Below the pieces are notes generated by a model, which was not told the origin of the DNA, did no database searches, and was given only the letters and a program-made list of their open reading frames with translations. This document shows positions 23,699 to 34,600 of a stretch of 64,000 bases of DNA, in pieces. Positions within the stretch are counted from its first letter, which is position 1; every line of letters begins with the position of its first letter. The stretch comes from Micropterus salmoides (taxonomy: Eukaryota; Chordata; Actinopteri; Centrarchiformes; Centrarchidae), in assembly GCF_014851395.1 (NCBI RefSeq), contig NW_024043372.1, positions 12,328,469 to 12,392,468 of the forward strand, given 5' to 3'. A program made the translations under genes and the position numbers.

Positions 23699-25449
23699 GT
23701 TCAACGATGGCTTGAATCAATAACGCATTTCTTCTGAACTTACCAGGTAGTTCAACTTCCTTGCTTACTTTTCTCCAAGCAATCTCCTGTTTTGTCCGTT
23801 CTGTAAAAAATTGAAGTAGTCCCACATACCTCTGGCGGCTACAATAACAGTGGAGGCCGGAAACACTGTAGCTCGCAAATCAACGTTTTACTCCTAAAAA
23901 AATTATAAGTAAAAGTTTATTTAATAAAAGCAATTAACTCTGAGCTCCTCCTACCGGTAAATGGCTTTGTTATCAGATCAAAATCTGGTGTGACCAAAAG
24001 CTCCGGCGCGGCCTCGCCTCTCTCCTCCAGTACTCGCAGCAGCTATATGTCTGTCTCTCCGTATCTTTGCATTGGTTTCATATGTAATCGCACAACGTTT
24101 GCATCGCATTGTATGTTTAACTGGCATTTCAGTGGTGAGAGTCTATTGGTGGAGACTAGTAATAGCAGCATTATAGATTGTTAAGTTGAACTTTGCATCT
24201 GCTTTAATGGGTATAAAGCAATGACCAAATGTTTATGTCAGGATTTGTTATAAGAATAATATTTGTGCAAATGAAAAAGAAATGGTGCCTTCATTTTTAA
24301 CCTCCATTAAATATCAAGACTGTCATTTTGGTTTTAGTCATCAAGCCCAAAGAAAGAGGGAAAGAAAGAAAAAGGATTTGCCATTAAAGAAAATATATTA
24401 TAAAAATGTTTGTGTATGCTGTCAAAAAGAATCTGAATCGGCAGGTCAGACCTTTAAAAAATTGGAATTACAATCTGTTCATCTCTAGTCTCCAGTGACC
24501 GAGAGGCTTCTGTTATCCTTTTGGATTTATTTGAATTTTGATATCTGGCTGGTCCACTGGTGGCCTTGACAGAAATTGAAAGTGCTCGTTTCTGATGAAG
24601 GCAGTGAAGCACTACATTTTTCTGTGCTGCTGCTGCTGATCTGGGCTCATACCTGACCTATTTTTTTTCTCTTGGTGTGATCGACGCCTGTGAGTGATGC
24701 CTCAGACTGCTTTTGATAGAACAGTCTGGATTGAAGTGTATTGCTAATCTGGAAGCTTTGGCAGAACTATTTAACTGTGGTATTTATAGTTGAGAGGGAA
24801 AATCCTTCATTATTTGTCAGTCTACTGCCCCCTCTCAGTCTGTTTCAGTGCTTTTTTTTAAAATTTCTGCTTCTCCGATGTTTATTTTGAGAGTTAACCG
24901 TTTTTTAGCATCTTGTGGAGCACCGTACAGGCAGGGACCTTTTTCTAAATGAAGCTGAACAGTCTGCTGGGGAGAGTGGAATGAAAGTGTTTTGTATCTT
25001 CACAGCATGAGTCTATGTGTGCTGGAATTGTACACACACGCTCAGCACACTTAACCTGGAAAGCAGCCAGAGTGTCTTTGTGCTGGTCTACTCAGCTGTG
25101 GAAGGCAAGGTCCGCCTGAGTCAGATGGCTCAATTACCGCTGCCTGACCAATCTTGCCTCTGAATCAGAGGCTATCTCCATCTTACATGCTCTAACAAAG
25201 GCAGTGCCCTGTTTGGACAAGGGCCATCAACCATCATCAGCCTCAGGGGATGACCCCAGCATCACTAAGGAAATGCTGCTTTGTAGAGCACAGGATGTGT
25301 AAGCAGACTTCTTCTGTTAAGGTTCACAGGGCAGGCCCTCTCATCTATTAGTGATTAACCAAAATGTAGATGACATGTATTGGTGTTAAGATCTGGATCT
25401 GTGTAGTCCAAATTGATGACTACACTGTACTGGTCAATGACTCGCGTAG

Positions 25450-25669
25450 GGCTGCAATGATTAATCAATTAATCAATCAAAAAGTAGAAAATTAATCGTC
25501 AACTATTTTGGTAATCTGTTTAAGTTCAGAAAAAGAAAACTTATGTGAATATATTCTTGTTTCTTTAGTCTTCTTTGACAGTTAACAGAATATATTTGCG
25601 CTGTGGACAGAACATGACATGAGAAAATAATTTTTTGACAATGAAAGTAATTGTTAGTTGCAGTCCTAC
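25450..25669. mobile_element. TAGGGCTGCAA-type MITE
   Basis: Begins TAGGGCTGCAATGATTAATC and ends TGTTAGTTGCAGTCCTA, an imperfect inverted pair, with ATTAATCGTCAACTATTTTGG inside. No matching target duplication was seen. Further copies of the family are listed below. Confidence 0.65.
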
Positions 25670-26239
25670 TGCAATCTGGCAATTATTTAAAATATATATT
25701 CAATTTGTAGTAGTAGATTATATACAACATAGAAAAGCAGCAAATCCTCACATTGGAGTGTCTATTCATTTTAATCTGTCAATTGACTTAATTGTTTTGG
25801 CACTAGACTCTAGTGACCCTAGACCCTACAGTCATGCAAACATTGACAAATCTGCCACTTACATTGTAAGCATGTTCTTAAAAAAAAAATTCTGGCAGAC
25901 GCTACATATCTCCTGTGTGATAAATGGGTACTCATCACCAAAAAATAATTCGAAACAGACATAGTCAAACACTTTGAATATATTAAGCCCCTTTTTTTTA
26001 AAGAAAGAAATTAATAGTTGTTAAGGACTGTGGCATTTAATGAATCAACTAGGGTTATTTCAGTACAATTTTGATCTTGAGTAGCTCATTAACATTGTTT
26101 GCTTCAAACCTTTTAGATGGATTATAATGAGTAGTTGATATATTTTCAAGCAAACTTTTTATTACATCGGTTGGCAGTGTCTTTTGATGTACGACTCTAA
26201 AAGCAAGGCTCAGTGCCTAGATCATTTATTTTTATACTG

Positions 26240-26700
26240 CTCCCCAGAAGAGCTTGTTAGGCGTCAGCGTTCTTGAAATTGATAATGAGCTTGAATGCCC
26301 TTTGAACAAAAGGCTGGGTTTGTTTGTTTTAAAAGCCCTTGCTGGACCACCCTTATGCCTCACTTATTCCGATGTCTCATAGCGGTTCAGGCCTTCAGAT
26401 GTTGAGGTCCATCATCAAGCAGCTCATATCAAATAGAGCAACCCCATTCCTTTCCCTCTTGTTTTGACCCACCACCCCCACCTCCACAGCTCTGTTAGCC
26501 AAGTGTGAGACTTGCGTTTCTGGCTGCACCGCCAGCTAATCTATATGCTAATGAGAAGATGATAATCAATGAGGTTCACGCATGGTTGGCCCCAATCAAT
26601 AGCACATTGCACCAGCAAATGATTCAAATGGCTACATTTCATACAGCCAGACAGTTGGGTGGCGTGTTAATGTGGTGGGGCAGACCATAAGTATGCCATT
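26240..26700. promoter_or_regulatory. candidate conserved non-coding element in intron 1
   Basis: This stretch differs from the surrounding repeat-rich intron. It is of medium complexity, repeat-free and dense in homeodomain/POU-like cores (ATGCTAAT, CAATCAAT, TAATGTGG) within about 26530-26670, without coding potential. Only the texture suggests an enhancer; no conservation was computed. Confidence 0.3.
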
Positions 26701-27489
26701 ATCCTCTGGTTTAATCTACCCCATTCCACATAAATGAATTCTGTTGTCGCTAAAGAGAGGTTTGAATTCAACTGCAAAGCTATCCCATTTCACTTTTGAG
26801 GGGATCGCAATTTTCTTCTCCTATTGTTTTGCATTTCATTTCCGTAACTGCTATAAATAGGTGGGCTGATGCTGTCCTGCTGTGACTTGGCTAGCCCCTC
26901 CATAGATTCTGGTTTATAGCATTAGTTGAGTTAGGGCTTCAAAAGTGCAGTCTTTGCAGGATTAGGGTCAATTTTGTTACCACTACCTCCTATAACGGGC
27001 AGTTACTGGGTAACGGATCACAATTCTTTGCATTTACTCTCTAGCCTCTGTGTCAGTCTCTCACAACACTGATGCTGATTACTGTCCTGTGAGTAAGTAA
27101 GTAATGGGTTTGATGTTCAGTCTGGCCTGTAAGTCACTGCTCCTGTCCTTTGCTGAATGTTATGTTAGAAAATTGGCCCAATCAGAGCTGCTGGCTACTG
27201 GTGTAACTGGTGCTTTCTGTAACTGGTTTAAAACCTATGCTGTAGACCTGTTTTCTTCAAATGGAAACAGAGCCCTTAGCTTTTGGCTATCCACAACCAG
27301 ATTAAGCAAAATAAAGTGTTTGCCATAGCTGAGCTGTCATTTTAATAAAATACATTATTACCTTGAATTTGACTTGATATTTAGGTGATGATTATAGACT
27401 ACCTGATGTTGGAGGGTCTGTGCATCCTTAATAAACAGTATTCAGGCAGCAGAAGAGGGGGAGGGGAGATCATTACAATCATCTTCATT

Positions 27490-27870
27490 AGAGAGGATCC
27501 TGTTGTCCAATCAGCATGCTGCTCTGCACGGGGATTCCATAGGCACCCCGTTGGCTGTCGCTAGGATACCACATAATCAGGAGGCAGGCCGTGGCCTGGT
27601 TGGTGGAGTGGGGTGTTGATGCTGGGACGACGAGCTCGCTTTGAGTCGGGGGGGTTAGACGAGAGGGGCTGGGGGGTTTGGATGCAGCACAAGAACACGC
27701 TTGCAAGCGCTCAGTCAGTCAGTCAGCCAACCAGCCAGCCACTCACTTAGGCAGACAAAGAAGAGCAGCATCCTGCAGGAGGACAGCACGCTCCCGGGGG
27801 ATGGGGCATCATACCCCTGCATCGCGTTTGGGGGGTCGGAGGAGGTAGGAGCACCAGGGTTAGGGGGCTT
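27490..27870. promoter_or_regulatory. GC-rich island in intron 1, possible extra promoter
   Basis: GC-rich segment with a consensus CCAAT box (GTCCAATCAGC, about 27507), several G-runs, a (CAGT)n/(CAGC)n stretch near 27710-27740, and donor-like GAG|GTAGGA near 27843. It could be an alternative first exon, or simply a GC-rich island. ORFs in it have no recognised similarity. Confidence 0.3.
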
Positions 27871-28039
27871 TGTCTCAGCAGCCCCTACGCACACACACAC
27901 ACACAAACGCGCACAGACACATTTCTCTGTGGATCTCCTGGCTATTACAGCCATTATCACACATCAATCGATTTGTGCAGCTGACAAGAGCTTTCTTGTG
28001 GTATTTTTAATGCAGGTCGTCAAAGTTTTCCTATAAGCT

Positions 28040-30885
28040 GACTGAAGGATGGACACTGATGGAGGCTCCAGCACTTCCTTACTGTGATCTAAGCTCTGTA
28101 GAGACAGCCAGTCTGTCTGACAGTCTCTTAACAGTTCTTATCTTCCTGCAGGCTATGCAGAACCTCTAGACACAAATCTGACAGTCTGGTTTTGCGGTCT
28201 TGTAATGCCAGCATGAGTAGATCAATATGTTCTCTTATGAGGGGTGCAGAGAGCAGAAATTGTGTTGGTATGGTATTTAGCCGCTCTTTGCAATGAATTA
28301 CAGGCTGCTGGCACTGCTTTGATGTGTTCTCCAACACATTGACTGTACCACTTTTCATGGGTACCAGGTTTTTCCCCAAAACCAACTCAAAGCCAGATTG
28401 TAGATGTGGAAGTGGGGTTAAGTATTGGAGTGGGAGGTGTTTTCCATTGCACCCCTTTACTGATGGGTGGGTGAGTCCTCACAGAAAGACAGGGACTGAA
28501 TGCTTCATTATCAGAGGGGATTCCCTCCCCTCTCCTCTCATAAGAAAGCAATGGGAAGCAGACTTTGGGATGTAGGCTAATGACGGCATACATACATGCA
28601 TACAGGCTCTGGCAGCGGCGTTGCTTTGTTTACAACCAGAAAGCCTGACTAGATTTCAGCTTTTTTACAGCCGTAATTATGTAGACATGACATTTTAAAA
28701 TCACGACAAGCACTGTTTAATGCACAACACATGGTTCCTTTTGTTTTGAGGAATTTACAGTTGAGTTTTATATTTTTTCTAAATTGGGTTTCTCTAAATT
28801 GAGTCTTCACTTCGAACTGGATTTATCATTTCATAGACATTGTTGCTTACAGAATAGTGTTGGCGAGATTTGTTCTGTTGCACATGTCAAAGCATTTTTT
28901 AATTGAAACATGTAGGCTATATAAATAACATTTCAAGGAATAGCGTGTGGTTTAGTTAGATTGCAGTTTGTTTCCAGTTCTGCTTTGTAGCACAAGTGGG
29001 CTATAAGATGTGCTTTGGCCCCTAATCCGTTCAAAAGAATAATAAGGAGAAGGAGGAGGAGGAAATAGCTTAAGAATTGCGGCATGGCGGCAGCATTGCT
29101 CCTTTATTTAATTGCTTCCATCACACCCTCTTTCCAATCCAACCCATTTAAAATCCTCAACCTGCTACCCCCCCATAACTTAATGCGCACACCTCTCACC
29201 TCAAGGCTAGAAATTCCATCCTCCCTGTTTTGGCGTCTCTTTTCAGCTCTGTTACATCAGCTGTCATTCTGTTTGAACCACCCCTCCCACACACACACAT
29301 TAATCTCACCCCTTCCTCTACACCTCTAGCATCTGAAGTTCTTGTTCTGTTTAAGCTCTGCTTCATCAAAGACTTCTGAACTTTCTTTAAATTCTTTAAA
29401 CAAAAAAAAAAATTTAATCTGTTTGTTTTTGCCTTCACCGAGGAAGGACCCTTTCTGTCCTACCATCTTATTCGCATCTTATCAGCTGTCATGCCTCTTC
29501 CATGTCTTGTGCCTGGAGAGCTCTGAACCTTTTCCTCCTGTGCTAATGGATAGCAGGGCATCAAGGGACCAACCTTTTAAAAGGCTTCGTCGTTTTCTCC
29601 TCCATGCTCATGATTGACAAGAATAACATGCTTCAGAAGTCTGAGATACTGGATGTCATAAATGGTTTTGACATAGTACTTTTGGACTCTATGAGAGTTT
29701 GAGCAATAATGGTTCCTGTACTTATATTAAAGTCAGTGATGTGGTGTTTATATCATGGTTTGAGGCATTTTGATGGGAGTGCGTGCGAGGGAGTTTATTC
29801 ATAATTGGAACAGCCTCTGCAGCCTTCCCAATTTAATTTACACCAAATGCCTGTGTTGTTGTTTATGTGAAATGCTCCCGTATTAGCCCGTCACCCTGCC
29901 CCTTATGCAAAATTTACTGCATTTGCTTCCCAAATAACATTGTTGTGTGCTTCTCTAACCAGCTTCGGTCATGCCTCACTTACTTTTCATTTTGGAAAAT
30001 GAAGTCAGATGCATTATATAGTGTTTCAGAAACAGAGCTCCTTAGAGCAATGCAGTGGTAATTTATTTAACCAGGCTTCTAAATTTAGATTTAATATTTC
30101 TGCTGTGAATTTGTGATTTTGTATGAAAATAAACAGAAAAGAATAATTCATTTCCCAGCTGACACTCATGTCCTACTGCAGATTTGTGTAATGCAGACCT
30201 TTTTACTTTGCTGTAGCATTTATAGCAGTGAGTCCATCTGCAGTCAGATGGCAGATCTTACTCATGGAATAGCAAAGTGTCATGGCCAGCTAGGCTTATC
30301 CTTGTAGGCAGTATTCTGATGTGTATTTCAGGTCTGGTACCGAATTCCCTTTTAATTTTAGAGTAACTGTAGTTTATAACTGCATAGTGGTTTGTAGTCA
30401 GGTTTATTAAATAATCAGTACCCACAAGTATGGTGATTTTAAATAACTAATTAGGAACACAAAAGCAACAGATTCTATTTTGGAAGTAAAAAGCAAAATG
30501 GGAATTACAATTACATAACCCTGCAATAACAACATTCAGATAGCAATCATGCTATAACCTACAGCTTGACTGGTCTCTAAGCCTGAACAAGCTAATTTAT
30601 TGATTATTAAAATAGTTACTAATATTTTTTACTCTGTTAATTGACATTTTATCAAACAATCTATTAGTTTTGTGAATCAAGGCTTTTCAGTATTTATATG
30701 TATTCCTAAAAAAGGTCACATTGTACTCAACATATTATTCTTATTAAGCTCAGAAATTAACTTTTTGTGGAACATTGGAAGTTTTTAGCCTAATTTTCAT
30801 TTTGGTTAGAGAAACGTTTGGCAGGCTATAGAGGACTGTATTTGTGTATTCAAAATTGCAGCATCAGATTGAAATGATTAAATGT
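28040..30885. other. 3' part of intron 1, no exon recognised
   Basis: Unremarkable intronic sequence with poly-pyrimidine and poly-A runs. Short ORFs near 29084-29617 are low-complexity Ser/Leu/Pro frames without domain features. Confidence 0.4.
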
Positions 30886-31042
30886 TTAGTTCTATAGACA
30901 AAAGATTAATTGCTTTTGAAAATTGATTCATAATTTCATTAAATTTTTTAAAGCAAAAATGCCACACACTCTGGTTACAGCGTTACTGTCATGTATGATA
31001 ATAAACTGAATGCCTTTGGGTAATAATCGTTAGTTGCAGCCT
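30886..31042 (-). mobile_element. fragment of TAGGGCTGCAA-type MITE
   Basis: On the minus strand it begins AAGGCTGCAACTAACGATTA, and an AATCAATTTTCAAAAGCAAT-like part follows. It is shortened compared with family members. Confidence 0.5.
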
Positions 31043-31297
31043 TAAATGTTTCATCTCTGACATGCTTACAATTACTTTCGCTTCCCTTATGATTTCTTTA
31101 TCAGATTTATCAATTTCCTCGTCATCTTCTATGTGTTGCTGGTCTACCATTTCTTGAAGTTGAGCTGCTCATTAGCTAGTTGTTTAGATTCTGCCGCAGG
31201 TATTTGTTTGTCCATTTTATTTTTTTATCTGAAGGGGTATGGGGATATTGAAGATAAAGAGTGTGGCATTTTTTTCTACTCCTTTTTCCCTCTTCAG

Positions 31298-31625
31298 GTT
31301 CAGGAGAGCCATTCAGAAGAGCCGGGGGTCAAAGGTGAGAAGAGCAGAGGGCACCATGGAGAGTGAACTGGAGGCCCCTGCCTCCATGGCCAACAGTACC
31401 GGGACCACCGCCCCCTCCACCTCCAGCACCACAGCTGCCAGCAGTAGTAGTACCTCTAACACTACTACTACTACTACTACTACTACTTCTTCTAACACTT
31501 CCACTAGTAATAGTAATAGTAGTAGTAGTAGTAGCAGTACTACCAGTATTAGTACAACAACAGGCAGACAGGCAGTGCCTCAGATATCGGTTTACAGCGG
31601 GATACCTGACCGACAAACAGTGCAG
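31298..31625 (+). CDS. phc2: phc2 exon 2 (start codon at 31356)
   Basis: Acceptor CCCTCTTCAG ends at 31297; donor CAG|GTGAGT at 31626. ATG at 31356 has context GGCACCATGG, close to Kozak consensus, and MESELEAPAS resembles the PHC2 N-terminus. It encodes 90 residues: a long Thr/Ser tract written as (ACT)n then (AGT)n, then RQAVPQISVYSGIPDRQTVQ. Phase 0 at the donor. Confidence 0.88.
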
Positions 31626-34600
31626 GTGAGTTCCTTGGTGTTGTGATGAAATTGTTTACAGCTTGTTGTTAAGTTGGGGTATTGGGTGTGACACGTGCAT
31701 ACACACTCAGACTACATTCACATGTTCAAATGCTCAAAAGTTACTCTACTGCCCTCTATTGATGTATATAAATCCATACTGGCTTCTTATGTGCTCCTAA
31801 AGTTATGTTTGATTCATTATGTTTGATGATTCATTTTCTAAGTAAGATATAAGATGCATTTGTCTTCCTGATTAATATCCGACGAAGGAAACTCAAATGG
31901 TCATTTCAGAGGATGTGTCCAAGTTGAAGGAAGGAATGCCGTCTGTGCTTTAGTGCTCTTGACCCTGTGACACCGGGATAAGCCTCTACACAGGCTTACC
32001 CTGTCCCTGAATAAGGTCCACGCAACCTTTAGTGCTGATGCCTTGACAGCGGGGTTTTTGTTATATTCTGCCCTCCTTTTCTTGTACTCAGCCTGCTGAC
32101 CGTTAAAAGGGAAACACTATTGTCACTTAGTAGCCCTCTGGGCATAAAGGACTGCTACTCATTTACAGCCAGTGAGAGGTGTGCAGCGCATCTCTGCTAA
32201 TTTTTTTCCAATAGGTGTGGGTCACGATGGTTCTGTGACACTATGGACCACAGGTCAACATCCTCTCTGGTTACTTGGCAACCAGGCAGAGGGCCCTTTC
32301 AGAGGGGACTGAACTTGAGTGAACCAGCGAATGTCAGAACGAACACATCTTCTGCACCGCCTGGAGCGAATTTGCATCGTTTGCGTTGACTTTGTATGTA
32401 ATCAAGCACTAATATGGAGGAGACAAGCCTGGGCTGTGTTAGGTGAGGGATTTCCCACAAGGTAAACGTAAACATTACCGCAGCTGAGCGGCAGCAGGGA
32501 CCTGGAGTTTTTTAACAGTAGAAATACAGCAGCGTATGCTGTAATGTTATATGGATCGGAAGTGCCCAATACTTGCAGTTGTGTTCATATCTTTCTTTTT
32601 CTTAAGTTGAAAGGTGATCCAAATAAAATTTGACTGCTTTTGTGGCCTCTCTACGCGGGAGTCGTGGTGTAAGCTGCTATGTTGGTCTGTTTTGCCCTCC
32701 CAAGTCACCACACGTCACCTGACTGAAAACTATGAATATGAACATCCTACACTCATTAGATCGGTTAGATTCTCCACAATTCAATCGTTCAGTTCAAAGT
32801 CCCAAAGTCTAATTCTTTTAGATTTACCAGTGTAACCGGCATGGTACAAGAGATGAAAAGAAAAAGTAAAGTTCCGACTCCTGTTACCTTTGAAGCGCTT
32901 GTAAAGTCTGCTCATTCAGTATTTGATATTATTGGATAATTTTTATACAAGCAATATTCTGTTTAAAATAAATAAACTGTTTCATAGTAGCCTATATTCA
33001 TAGCCTATTTCTGTTTTGCACAAGAGGAATTAAAGGCCTGTCCAATATGGACATCTGTCCCAAATATAGGCAGTGTCAATTCAGTGATATGAATTGACCC
33101 TGCCCATATTTGATGATTTAGCAAATAAAAGCCCTGGCTATTAATCAAAGTTTTTTATGCGATGTTTGTTGGGGAATGAGAGGAGGGTCACACACACAAA
33201 CAAACACAAAATGGTCTTTTGACAGCTGTATTGATATTTCATGCTTGTTTTGGGACTCAATCTCGGACTTTTTTTTTTTTACAAATTTTATATATGCAAT
33301 CTCTTTCTTTCTTTTTTTTTCACTCAGCCAGCTCTGTCTTTCTATATATTTGCAGGTGTTCCAGCAGGCATTACACAGACAGCCTAACACAGCAGCACAG
33401 TACCTGCAGCAGATGTACGCTGCTCAGCAGCAGCATCTGATGTTGCAAACTGCAGCTCTCCAGCAGCAGCACAACCTGAGCACCGCTCAGCTCCAGAGCC
33501 TGGCTGCTGTACAGCAGGTCAGCAAATGGTCATCACATGAAAGCGTGTAAAGTTGATGCTGTTATTGTTGACCTCCTGCAAGACATGTTTCTCTCCAACT
33601 CCCTCCTTCTCTTTCTCTTGTATTGTGACAGGCCAGTATTGCAGCTGGCCGGCAAAGCTCTTCACAGAATGGCACTTCAGCCCAGCAAACAGGATCTACT
33701 CAGGCTACAGTAAGTATGAGTTGTGGTCCTGTCTCATATAGAGCCTTTAAGTTGTCTTTGTCCATTAGCTTATCATGAACTAAGTTGGTTTTAGCTCCAA
33801 GATGCTTTGGGGTAGCTGGTTGCCACACTAGCAGCTCTGTGAGCTGTAAAACCTTTTTTGCTTTTTAAGAGGTTGGAATGCCTTTTAAAGTATATAATGT
33901 ATAGTTCTGGATTTGACATGTTGTTTAAAGGAAAATGGTGTATTGCATATCAATAGAGTAAGGGAAGTTTTTAACCTCATTATCCTGTTCATCTTTTCCC
34001 CCTAGATCAACCTGACCACCTCCCCAGCGGCAGCCCAGCTGATCAGCCGGGCCCAGAGCATTAGTTCCACCCCCACCAGTATATCTCAGCAGGCTGTTTT
34101 GCTGGGCAGCCCATCTAGCCCCACTTTCACAGCCAGCCAGGCACAGATGTACCTGCGTGCACAGATGGTAAGTGTGTTGGGGAATGAGAGGAGGGTAGAC
34201 AGACAGAGCATAGCCACTGTCCACATAGACGCATGAGTTTGCATACATGCATCAACAAATGCACACTCCCACATACTGCTTGAATAAATAAACATACTTC
34301 AGCTCATGTTTTTAACTTTGGAGGCTAAATATTTTGGGATTTGTGTGTGTGCCACAGTAAATGGTGTGCTTCATTCTCATATTGCCACCAGAGGAGGTTG
34401 TTAGGATAATCTGTGTGGCCCCATAGGGCCCATTACAAACACAGAAGGGAATATCTTGAATGTGCACGAATGCTGTGAAAACTTTTTTTTGAGGTCACAG
34501 GTTTTCTCTTGGCTGTATCTTAAGTTCTAATTGTTTTTAAAACCGAGTTGCTAAAGGAATACTTATTGGCCTTTTTTGGTGCAGCTGGTTGTAGGTAAGT

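Noticed and set aside
25635..25964. 109-codon ORF in intron 1
   Set aside because: Overlaps the end of a MITE and AT-rich intron; no domain and no splice support.
31313..31629. Three further ORFs (Val/Leu-, Ser- and Pro/Leu-rich) over phc2 exon 2 on both strands
   Set aside because: They are other frames of the ACT/AGT repeats; only the MESELEAP frame matches PHC proteins and meets the splice phases.
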